From NCBI GenBank assembly GCA_035540915.1, contig DATLFQ010000077.1, positions 1 through 9,676 of the forward strand: DNA of 9,676 nucleotides, given 5' to 3'. The stretch's first letter is position 1; each line of letters begins with the position of its first letter. This document shows positions 1-6,633 of this stretch, one piece after another. The notes under the pieces are model-generated. The model saw only the letters and a list, made by a program, of their open reading frames with translations. It was not told the origin of the DNA and did not search any database. A program made the translations under genes and the position numbers. The stretch is from DATLFQ01 sp035540915. Lineage in GTDB: Bacteria; Actinomycetota; Acidimicrobiia; Acidimicrobiales; GCA-2861595.

Positions 1-1
1 G

Positions 2-1270
2 GCCGTGCGGGTCGAGGTCCTGCGGCCAGGGGTGTGCGCCCTGGGGAGCCGGGGCCCGTCGCGCTACTTCGGCGGCGACGGGGCGCTGGTCGCCCGGGTG
101 GCCGCCGCCGTCGAGGCCACCGGGCACGCCTGCCGGGTGGGGGTGGCCGACGGCCCGTTCGCGGCCGGCCTGGCCGCCCGGGCCGGCGCCGTCGTCCCGA
201 GGGGCCGGGCCGCTGCCTTCCTCGCCCCGTTCCCGGTGGCGACCCTCGGCCGCCCCCAGCTGGTCGACCTGCTGGTGCGCCTGGGCATCCGGTCGCTGGG
301 GGACCTGGCCGCCCTGCCGCCTCCCGACGTGCTGGCCCGCTTCGGGCCGGAAGGAGCGCGGGCGTCCCGCCTGGCCCGCGGGCTGGACGAGCGGCCGCTG
401 GATGCCCGCACCCCGCCGCCCGACCTGGCCGTCCAGGCCGAGCTGGACCCGCCGGCCGACCGGGTGGACACCGCCGCCTTCGTGGCCAAGGTGCTGGCCG
501 ACCAGCTCGCCGAGCGACTCGGCGGGCGGGGCCTGGCCTGCACCCGCCTGGCCATCGAGGCCGAGACCGAGCACGGCGAGACGCTGGCCAGGCTGTGGCG
601 CCACGACGGCTCGCTGTCGGCCGCCGCCATGGCGGACCGGGTGCGCTGGCAGCTCGACGGCTGGCTGTCGGGAACGGTGGCCGGGGCGGACCGGCCGACG
701 GCGGGGATCACACTGCTGCGCCTGGCCCCCGACCAGGTGGTGCCCGACCACGGGCGCCAGCTGGGTTTCTGGGGCGGGGCGGCCGATGCCGCCGAGCGGG
801 TGGGCCGGGCCCTGGCCCGGGTGCAGGGACTGCTCGGCCCCGAGGCCGTCCTGACGGCGGTGCCCAGCGGCGGGCGCCATCCGGCCGAGCAGGTGGCCCT
901 GGTCCCCTGGGGCGACGTGGCCGATCCGCCCCGCCCGCCCGGGCATCCGTGGCCCGGGCGGGTGCCGTCACCCGCCCCGGCCACCGTCTTCCCCGAGCCC
1001 GTTCCGGCGACGGTGGTGGCCGTCGACGGTCAGCCCGTGGGCGTGACCGGCCGGGCCCAGATGACGGCGGTCCCGGCCGCGGTCTCGGTGGACGGCCGCC
1101 CACCGGTGGAGGTGACGGCCTGGGCCGGCCCGTGGCCGACCGACGAGCGGTGGTGGGACCGCGCCGCCTTCCGTCGCCGCGCCCGGTTCCAGGTGACCAC
1201 GGCGGACGGCTCGGCCTGGCTGCTGGCCCTGGAAGCGGGCGCCTGGTGGGCCGAGGCGGCCTACGACTGA
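2..1270 (+). CDS. imuB: ImuB, Y-family polymerase-like mutasome adaptor (5'-truncated by window edge)
   Basis: This is the C-terminal roughly 420 residues of ImuB. The frame is open to the left edge, so the catalytically dead palm N-terminus lies outside and the GTG at 5 is probably internal. ImuB is a Y-family homologue that does not polymerise; it bridges DnaE2 and ImuA' to the beta sliding clamp during SOS translesion synthesis. Supporting sequence: the palm/thumb segment RGPSRYFGG near the start; a helix-hairpin-helix-like thumb stretch (LGIRSLGDLAALP, about nt 281-319); the little-finger region; a QLGFWG hexapeptide (nt 758-775) where ImuB proteins carry their clamp-binding motif; the segment ARVQGLLGPEAVLTAV; and the conserved end with paired tryptophans (DERWWD, GAWWAEAAYD). 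It ends at a TGA, 20 bp before a convergent PPOX gene. dnaE2 is on the same strand about 5.4 kb downstream, not immediately adjacent. Family assignment is firm; the function of this copy is inferred. Confidence 0.93.
   Translation, partial: AVRVEVLRPGVCALGSRGPSRYFGGDGALVARVAAAVEATGHACRVGVADGPFAAGLAARAGAVVPRGRAAAFLAPFPVATLGRPQLVDLLVRLGIRSLGDLAALPPPDVLARFGPEGARASRLARGLDERPLDARTPPPDLAVQAELDPPADRVDTAAFVAKVLADQLAERLGGRGLACTRLAIEAETEHGETLARLWRHDGSLSAAAMADRVRWQLDGWLSGTVAGADRPTAGITLLRLAPDQVVPDHGRQLGFWGGAADAAERVGRALARVQGLLGPEAVLTAVPSGGRHPAEQVALVPWGDVADPPRPPGHPWPGRVPSPAPATVFPEPVPATVVAVDGQPVGVTGRAQMTAVPAAVSVDGRPPVEVTAWAGPWPTDERWWDRAAFRRRARFQVTTADGSAWLLALEAGAWWAEAAYD
758..775 (+). other. Putative beta-clamp-binding motif of ImuB (QLGFWG)
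   Basis: The hexapeptide QLGFWG is encoded in frame just before the AAERVGRALARVQGLLG segment. Mycobacterial ImuB carries a QLPLWG-type clamp motif at the equivalent place. Glutamine, leucine, the hydrophobic residue and the WG pair are kept, while the proline is replaced by glycine. Position and pattern are visible; clamp binding is inferred. Confidence 0.6.
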
Positions 1271-1290
1271 GTAGCCGGCGGCCGGCGGCG

Positions 1291-1722
1291 TCAAGCGGTC
1301 CAGGGGCCGACGCCGCCGATCCGGTCCACCGAGATACGCAGGACGACGCCGGGCGGGGGATCGGGGAAGGGCGGGAAGACGACGTCGGGGCCGAGGTACG
1401 TGTGGGCCAGGTGCTGGAGCAGCTCGGGGGCGCCACCCTCGACGATGCGGGCCCGCCCGTACACCACCAGGCACTCGGCCAAGCCGATCCCGTTGATCAC
1501 GTCCGTCTCGATCGACAGCGCCACCCGGGGATCGCGGACCATGTTGCGCACCTTGCGCTGCGACGGGAACAGGTGGCCGGCGACGATCTCGGGCGCGTCG
1601 GCGGGGCCGTCCAGGCCGACCCAGACGATGCTCACCAGCGGGCTGCCGTCAGGGTTGATGGTCACCAGGTGGGCCAGCGCGTCCGACCGGAGGAGTCGCA
1701 ACGCGGCGTCGGACAGGGCCAT
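1291..1722 (-). CDS. PPOX-class F420-dependent oxidoreductase (Rv1155-like family)
   Basis: A 143-residue single-domain protein of the pyridoxamine-5'-phosphate-oxidase split-barrel fold, closest in pattern to the TIGR03618-type F420-binding enzymes. Diagnostic stretches are HLVTINPDGSPLVSIVWVGLD (residues 18-38; strands of the barrel) and the cofactor phosphate-binding segment QRKVRNMVRDPRVALSIE (55-72). The C-terminal VVLRISVDRIGG (126-137) is the last barrel strand. The length is normal for the family. Members reduce small or quinone-like substrates with F420H2 or bind flavins; the substrate here is unknown. The frame is open further upstream to 1890, but homology begins at the ATG at 1722, and the longer form would run into the divergent gene. 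It converges on imuB and diverges from the membrane hydrolase, so it is probably a single-gene transcript. No purine-rich Shine-Dalgarno sequence precedes the start. Confidence 0.88.
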   Translation of the reverse strand: MALSDAALRLLRSDALAHLVTINPDGSPLVSIVWVGLDGPADAPEIVAGHLFPSQRKVRNMVRDPRVALSIETDVINGIGLAECLVVYGRARIVEGGAPELLQHLAHTYLGPDVVFPPFPDPPPGVVLRISVDRIGGVGPWTA

Positions 1723-1784
1723 GCCGCACGCTATCCGTGGCCGCCGGAGCGGGCCGGCGGGACGGGCACTAGCGTCCGCCGGCG
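1723..1784. promoter_or_regulatory. Divergent promoter region between PPOX gene and membrane hydrolase
   Basis: These 62 bases separate two divergent start codons and must hold both promoters. A TAGCGT hexamer (TANNNT-type -10) faces each gene: at 1770-1775 on the plus strand, 9 nt before the ATG at 1785, and at 1733-1728 on the minus strand, 5 nt before the ATG at 1722. No Shine-Dalgarno sequence is seen on either side, so short-leader or leaderless transcripts are possible. No CGAAC-N4-GTTCG LexA box is present, so neither gene looks SOS-controlled from here. The hexamers are weak matches and could be chance. Confidence 0.4.
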
Positions 1785-3638
1785 ATGGAGTTGCGGGTGC
1801 ACGGCATCGGCGGTCCAGACCCGGGGGGCGTGCTCGGATGCGAACCCGGCAGCACCCCGGTCGTGTCCTGGCGGAGCGAGCCATGGTCACGCAGCGCGGT
1901 CCGCCGCTGCGCCGGCGACAACGAGGTGCATCTCTACCACTGGAGCCCGCTCACTTCGGGCTCGCGGACGTTCGCCCTGTGGCCGCTGCTCCTGCCGTTC
2001 ACGCTGGTGAACCTGGCCGGCTGGATGGCGCCGTCCCGCCGCCGCCCCGGTCTCGCCCGCCTGCACCGGGCGGCGGCCGTGGTCGTCGGCCTGGCCACCA
2101 CGGCCGCCGCGTCGGTCTGGCTGGTCCTGGCCGCCCTGATCGTCTGGGCCGAGGTGGGCGACGCGCCGTCGTGGCTCCCGGGTTCGGCCGCCACGGACCG
2201 GTTCTCGGTGGCGCTGGCGTCCGCCGCGGCGGCCATGGGCGTCCTGGTCCTGGCCGCCACCTTCGCCGCGGCGGGATTCGAGCGGTTCCGGCCGTCATCC
2301 TGGGGCCCGGCCGGCAGGAGGGCCGGTCGCCCGTGGGCCTCGCTCTCGGCCCGGTTGGACGACCCGCGCTTCTACGACGGGGGTGCCAGCCACGCAACCC
2401 GCTGGCGGGTCCACGTGACCGTGGCGGTGGCCACCCTGGCGGTCGTCGCCGCCGCCGTGCACGCCGGTGGCACCGAGCGGTCGGGCGAGGTCGTCGGCCG
2501 GGCGCTGCTGGTGGTCGGCGCCGTGCACGGAGTGACACTGGCCGCGGTGGTCGCCGCGGCGACGGGGCGCGACGGGGACCGCCGCCTGTCCCGGAGGCTG
2601 GTCGGTGCGGCCACCGCCACGCTCGGCGTGATCCTGCTCGGCGGCCTCGTCCTGTCGGCCACCATCGCCCTGGCCGGCATCGGCGCAGTGCCGCCCGGAC
2701 CGGCGGCGGTGCTGTACGACTGCTACGGCTGGGCCGCGCTGGCCGGCCTGGCCGGTGTGGTGGTCGCGGTGGTGAACGCCCTGCTCCGCCGTACGCCGGC
2801 CGAGTCCGGGCCGGCCCGGGTCCTGGTGCCGACCATCGACGCCCGCCTCCGGGCCCGACTGGCCACCGTGCTGTCCGACATGGACGTGGTGGTCAGCGGG
2901 CTGGCGGGAGGTTTCGTGGCCGCAGCCGGAGCCGCCGTCGCCATCCGGTGGTCCGCGATCTGGGACGGCAGCTGGCGGCTGACCGCCACCGCACCGGTCA
3001 ACATCGCCCGCTCGACCTTCGCCTTGGTGCTGGGAGCCGTCGTGTTGAACGTGATCAAGTCGCGGGCGTCGCCGGCGGTCCTGCGGCGCATCGGCAACAT
3101 CTGGGACATCGTCACCTTCTGGCCGCGGGCCTACCACCCGTTCGCCGTCCGTCCGTACGCGGAGCGGGCCGTCCCCGAGTTGCAGGAGTTCCTGCGGACG
3201 GCGCCGCGCCACGGCCGGCTGGTGGTGGCCGCCCACAGCCAGGGATCGGTGCTCGCCTACGCCGCCGTGCGGCCGTTCGTCGCGGTGGAGGGGGTCGACG
3301 CCACCTGCTCGCTGCCGCCCTTCGCCCTCGTCACCTTCGGCAGCCCGCTTCGCGCCTTGTACGCCGCGCTGTTCCCGCACTACTTCGAGCCCGGCGAGTT
3401 CGACACCACCCGCCGCGCCATCGAGGGCGGCTGGACCAACCTCTTCCGCTGCACCGACCACGTCGGGCGGGCCGTGTTCACCAACGACACCGAGGCGGTG
3501 GAGGCCGCCGCCGTGGGCCCGGACCGTCCACTCGCCGACGGCGACGACCCCGACGGGCGGGTCCACGGCCACAACGACTACTGGGGCCATCCGGCCGTCC
3601 GGCTGGCCGTGGCGACCGGCGCGGCCACCGTGGCATGA
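1785..3638 (+). CDS. Polytopic membrane protein with split alpha/beta-hydrolase (lipase-like) motifs
   Basis: A 617-residue protein I cannot assign to a named family. It begins at once with RVHGIGG (residues 4-10), the HGxGG-type oxyanion-hole strand of lipases. About nine hydrophobic segments follow (roughly 65-82, 98-122, 140-164, 207-228, 236-259, 273-297, 312-334, 368-389, 407-425). After them comes a soluble C-terminal part with LVVAAHSQGSVLAYAA (479-494), a nucleophile-elbow variant with S485 as predicted nucleophile. FALVTFGSPL (513-522) resembles the strand after the elbow in lipases. D558 (CTDHVGR) and H594 or H596 (VHGHNDYW) are candidate triad partners. The likely role is a membrane-embedded esterase or lipase acting on lipid or acyl substrates; the substrate is unknown. 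Its stop overlaps the ATG of the downstream patatin gene (ATGA, 3635-3638), implying translational coupling. The ATG at 1785 is chosen because the oxyanion motif starts four residues later. No Shine-Dalgarno sequence is evident. Confidence 0.8.
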   Translation: MELRVHGIGGPDPGGVLGCEPGSTPVVSWRSEPWSRSAVRRCAGDNEVHLYHWSPLTSGSRTFALWPLLLPFTLVNLAGWMAPSRRRPGLARLHRAAAVVVGLATTAAASVWLVLAALIVWAEVGDAPSWLPGSAATDRFSVALASAAAAMGVLVLAATFAAAGFERFRPSSWGPAGRRAGRPWASLSARLDDPRFYDGGASHATRWRVHVTVAVATLAVVAAAVHAGGTERSGEVVGRALLVVGAVHGVTLAAVVAAATGRDGDRRLSRRLVGAATATLGVILLGGLVLSATIALAGIGAVPPGPAAVLYDCYGWAALAGLAGVVVAVVNALLRRTPAESGPARVLVPTIDARLRARLATVLSDMDVVVSGLAGGFVAAAGAAVAIRWSAIWDGSWRLTATAPVNIARSTFALVLGAVVLNVIKSRASPAVLRRIGNIWDIVTFWPRAYHPFAVRPYAERAVPELQEFLRTAPRHGRLVVAAHSQGSVLAYAAVRPFVAVEGVDATCSLPPFALVTFGSPLRALYAALFPHYFEPGEFDTTRRAIEGGWTNLFRCTDHVGRAVFTNDTEAVEAAAVGPDRPLADGDDPDGRVHGHNDYWGHPAVRLAVATGAATVA

Positions 3639-6601
3639 CCACCGAGCTTCGCCTGGCCCTGGCCATGAGAGGCGGGGTGAGCCTGGCCGTGTGGATCGGC
3701 GGCGCCATCTCCGAGATCGACCTGGCCCGCCGGGCAGGCGCCGGGGACGACGACGAGCCAGGGTTCTGGTCCCAGGTCATCGGCGCCAGCCGGTACGACG
3801 AGGTGGTCGTCGACGTGCTGGCGGGCGCGAGCGCGGGTGGCCTGAACGGCGTGCTCTACGCCGCCAGCCAGGTCTACGACTTCCGTTACGGGGCCATGCG
3901 CCAGATCTGGCTGGACCTGGGCAGCACCGAAGGCCTGGTCCGCCGCCAGGGGCCGTGGCCCTCGCTGATGAAGGGCGACGAGTTCTTCCTGGCCAAGGTC
4001 CACGACCGCCTGGTCTCGCAGACCGGCCAGCCGGCCCGGCCCTGCTCGGCGCCCCCGCGTCTCGACCTGCTCCTGTCGGCCACGGCCATCGAGCCCATCG
4101 AGCGGCCGCTGCCCAGCCCGGTCGACGAGTCGCTCGTCGAACGGCGGTTCTCCAGCGGCTTCCGGTTCCGCCAGCCGGAGGACGCCTGGCTGCCCACCGA
4201 CTTCCCGCCACCGGCCACCGAGGGGTTCGAGGACGCGCTCTGGAGGCTCGCCATCGCCGCCCGGTCGACCTCCTCGTATCCCGGCGCCTTCGAGGGTGCG
4301 CTGGTCCGGTCCTCGCGCCGTGCCTGCTTCGCCTCGCCCGGCGCCGCCGGGGACGGATCGGCCGTCGACCTGGACGGCGCCTTCCTGGACCGCTCCTCCC
4401 GCCCGGTGCCGTTCGTGGTGGCCGACGGCGGCATCCTCGACAACATCCCGATCAGCCGGGCGCTGGAAGCGGTGGCCGCCGCTCCAGCGGCGGGGCCGAC
4501 CGAGCGGGTCGTGGTGTACCTGCAGCCCGGTGCGCCCAGCCCGGCGGCCGAGGCCATCGCGAGGAAGGACCAGGACCGCCGATCGGCCGTGGCCGTGGTG
4601 CGCGGCACGATCGCCTCGCGCGTCGCCGGCGAGACCATCAACCCCGACATCGCCGCCCTCGAGGCCTACAACGAGTCGGTGAAGCGGGCCGCCGCCCTGC
4701 GCACAGGTTCGCTCGGGGCGATCTCGCCGGGGGACCTGGTGGCGGCGGCTACGGGCCAGCTGGCCAGCTACAGGCTGGCCCGGGCGGCCGAGGAGGCCGG
4801 CCGGGTGGTGGCGCTGCTGCGCGACCCGGTGACGGTGCTGGGCGAGGACCCCTTCCCGGACCAGTTGGGCGGTGCGCCCGTCACCGACGGGCAGTGGCGT
4901 TCGCCCACTGCGGGCTGGCCGGCGACGGTGCGGGAGCAGCTCCTCGCCCAGCTGGCCGCCGTGATCGGCGAACGGCTGGGTGGCACCGTGGCCGACGTCC
5001 TCACCGGGACCGGCGACCCCCGGCCGCTGCTCCGGGTGACCGGGCTGCTCATCGAGTGGGCCCGCGACCTGGAGCAGCTCAACTGCCCGCCGGCGACAGC
5101 GGCCAAGGCACAGCTGTACCGGGTCCGGTCCTTCGCCGAGGAGGTCCTGGACCGGACGCGGCGCCTGGGGTGGGTGGTGCACGCAGTGGAGGCGACCGAC
5201 CCCGTGGCCTTCGCGGGCACGGCCCACGACGTCCTGGGCCGGCTCACCAAGGTGCCGCAGGTCCTGTGCGAGCAGGTGTGCGCCTCGCTGGGCGACGGCA
5301 CCGACGGCGGCCTGGCCGCGGCCCGGCTCGAGCTGCTTCGCCGCCTGGACGGCGTGGCGGCGCCGGCCGGTGCCGTCGACCTGCTGGAGGCGATGACGGC
5401 CCGGCTGGTGGAGGTGGCCGAGGAGCTGCGCCTGGCCACCCTCGACGTGCCCGGCGGCGGCGCCGGGTCGTTGCTGGACGGCCAGCTCCGCCCCGTCCCG
5501 GTGACGGCGGCGGTGCTGGGCGCCCTGGAGGTCGTGTGCCTGCCCGAGGCCGTGCTGGGGCTGCCCGGTCGCCGGCGCATCGACTTCCACCGCCTGTCGT
5601 CGGCCAACCGGACCCCGCTGGCTCCGCACTTCCTGGCCCTGCTGGCCGAGGGCGAGGCGGCCGGCCTGCGCTGGGACCGGGCGGCGCCCGAGGGGTCGCC
5701 GCCCGCAGGCCTGCACGTCAACCTGAAGCTGGCGGGCAACGAGCTGGCCAACTTCTCGGCGTTCCTGCTGGCGCAGTGGCGGGCCAACGACTGGCTGTGG
5801 GGGCGCCTCGACGCCGTGCCCACCCTGGTCGATCTGCTGGTGCGTGCCGAGGACCTTGTCGGCGATCACCGCGACGCGGCCGCCCTGGTCGAGACCGTCC
5901 ACCAGCTGGTGGTCCCGGCCGGCCACCGCTGGGCCGACGACCTGGAGCGGTGGGTCTGGGCGCCGTCCCGGGAGGACGTGACCCGAGAGGCGGCACAGCT
6001 GTTCGACCCGGCCAGCGACGAGGTCGACGTCACGGCCATCCGCAACGTCCTGGTGGCCCGCCGGCAGTGGGAGATCCTCGGCGAGGAGTGCCGGGAGCCG
6101 ACGGGGCCGATGGGCACCGAGCCGGGTGGAGATCTCCGACCGCCGTCGTTCGAGGAGGTGCGGGCCTGGGCGGCCGCCTACCGGGTGGGTGCCCAGACGA
6201 TGCGCGACAGTGGCGGCAAGGCTTCCGAGCTGGTCGACCGGCTCAGCGAGCTCGCCACCGCGGCGACCGAGACGGTGCTGTGGAACGTCGGCCGGCCCGG
6301 ATCGCCCGTCCCGCGCCCGCCCCGTCTGGTGGAGACGGCTGTCCGGCGGGCCGTCCCGCGCCTGGGGCGGCGGATGGCCGAGGGCCTGGTGCGCCCGCGG
6401 AGCCCGGAGGGGCCGAGGTCGTCGAAGATAGCCACGGCGGCCGCCACGGTCATGGCGGTGACGGTCGTGCTCGCCACGCTGGGGTTCTTCATCGACAAGT
6501 GGGCCTTCGTGCTCGGCCTGGCGGTCTCGGTGGTGCCGATCGGGCTGGTGATCTGGGTGCTGTGGCGACGACTCCGGCGGCTGCTGGCGCCGCCCGACTG
6601 A
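3635..6601 (+). CDS. Patatin-like phospholipase with DUF3376-type C-terminal region and terminal membrane hairpin
   Basis: A 988-residue protein matching the actinobacterial 'patatin-related protein' group (TIGR03607/DUF3376 style). The N-terminal patatin domain shows the oxyanion loop RGGVSLAVWIGG (12-23), the nucleophile elbow GASAGG (64-69, S66), the conserved STSSYPGAF (211-219) and the catalytic DGG (D264 in VVADGGILDNIPISRA). The Ser-Asp dyad is therefore intact, predicting phospholipase A or acyl-hydrolase activity. The long C-terminal region carries group-typical stretches: RIDFHRLSSANRTPLAP (648-664), then NELANFSAFLLAQWRANDWL leading into WGRLD (722-726). The last 60 residues form two hydrophobic helices (about 933-952 and 957-977) and a basic tail, RRLRRLL, suggesting tail anchoring in the cytoplasmic membrane. 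The ATG overlaps the previous gene's stop by ATGA and lacks its own ribosome-binding site, so it is probably translated by coupling. Only 32 bp separate its stop from dnaE2. The substrate and biological role are unknown. Confidence 0.9.
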   Translation: MTTELRLALAMRGGVSLAVWIGGAISEIDLARRAGAGDDDEPGFWSQVIGASRYDEVVVDVLAGASAGGLNGVLYAASQVYDFRYGAMRQIWLDLGSTEGLVRRQGPWPSLMKGDEFFLAKVHDRLVSQTGQPARPCSAPPRLDLLLSATAIEPIERPLPSPVDESLVERRFSSGFRFRQPEDAWLPTDFPPPATEGFEDALWRLAIAARSTSSYPGAFEGALVRSSRRACFASPGAAGDGSAVDLDGAFLDRSSRPVPFVVADGGILDNIPISRALEAVAAAPAAGPTERVVVYLQPGAPSPAAEAIARKDQDRRSAVAVVRGTIASRVAGETINPDIAALEAYNESVKRAAALRTGSLGAISPGDLVAAATGQLASYRLARAAEEAGRVVALLRDPVTVLGEDPFPDQLGGAPVTDGQWRSPTAGWPATVREQLLAQLAAVIGERLGGTVADVLTGTGDPRPLLRVTGLLIEWARDLEQLNCPPATAAKAQLYRVRSFAEEVLDRTRRLGWVVHAVEATDPVAFAGTAHDVLGRLTKVPQVLCEQVCASLGDGTDGGLAAARLELLRRLDGVAAPAGAVDLLEAMTARLVEVAEELRLATLDVPGGGAGSLLDGQLRPVPVTAAVLGALEVVCLPEAVLGLPGRRRIDFHRLSSANRTPLAPHFLALLAEGEAAGLRWDRAAPEGSPPAGLHVNLKLAGNELANFSAFLLAQWRANDWLWGRLDAVPTLVDLLVRAEDLVGDHRDAAALVETVHQLVVPAGHRWADDLERWVWAPSREDVTREAAQLFDPASDEVDVTAIRNVLVARRQWEILGEECREPTGPMGTEPGGDLRPPSFEEVRAWAAAYRVGAQTMRDSGGKASELVDRLSELATAATETVLWNVGRPGSPVPRPPRLVETAVRRAVPRLGRRMAEGLVRPRSPEGPRSSKIATAAATVMAVTVVLATLGFFIDKWAFVLGLAVSVVPIGLVIWVLWRRLRRLLAPPD

Positions 6602-6603
6602 GG

Positions 6604-6617
6604 CGAACACGTGTTCG
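6604..6617. promoter_or_regulatory. LexA operator (SOS box) of dnaE2
   Basis: CGAACACGTGTTCG is a perfect 14-bp palindrome matching the actinobacterial/mycobacterial SOS-box pattern CGAAC-N4-GTTCG exactly. It begins 3 bp after the patatin stop codon and ends 16 bp before the chosen dnaE2 start. LexA bound here would cover the region between a -35 and the candidate -10 at 6620-6625. dnaE2 is a classic SOS-regulon gene, so site and gene support each other. The match is visible; LexA repression is inferred. Confidence 0.9.
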
Positions 6618-6619
6618 TC

Positions 6620-6625
6620 TACAGT
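6620..6625 (+). promoter_or_regulatory. Candidate -10 element of the dnaE2 promoter (TACAGT)
   Basis: TACAGT fits the TANNNT form common in actinobacterial promoters. It lies 2 bp downstream of the SOS box and ends 8 nt before the GTG at 6634, which puts the expected transcription start at or next to that GTG. No convincing -35 is seen at about 6596-6602. This spacing would make the mRNA leaderless, consistent with the missing Shine-Dalgarno sequence. Confidence 0.55.
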
Positions 6626-6633
6626 GCGTGGGC

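Noticed and set aside
1274..1286. GCCGG-CGG-CCGGC mini-hairpin between imuB and the PPOX gene
   Set aside because: A 5-bp stem with no T-tract is expected by chance in such GC-rich DNA; too weak to call a terminator.
1723..1890. Longer N-terminus for the PPOX protein, starting at 1890
   Set aside because: The added 56 residues are Arg/Pro-rich, overlap the divergent hydrolase gene, and lie outside the family domain.
1400..3634. Upstream open extension of the patatin frame
   Set aside because: The translated extension is Arg/Gly/Pro-rich shadow sequence across the membrane hydrolase. Patatin homology starts right at the ATG at 3635.
4138..4151. SOS-box-like CGAACGGCGGTTCT
   Set aside because: It has one mismatch to CGAAC-N4-GTTCG, lies deep inside the patatin coding sequence, and has no promoter-like sequence or gene start nearby; probably chance.
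3578..6610. Very long antisense open frame (about 1,010 codons) opposite the patatin gene
   Set aside because: It is low-complexity, rich in Arg/Gly/His/Gln, and matches no family; such frames are usual opposite GC-rich genes. The plus strand carries a clear patatin with catalytic motifs.
6628..6630. Alternative GTG start for dnaE2 two codons upstream
   Set aside because: Possible, but it lies only 2 nt after the candidate -10, and related DnaE2 proteins start with MGW, which fits the GTG at 6634 better.
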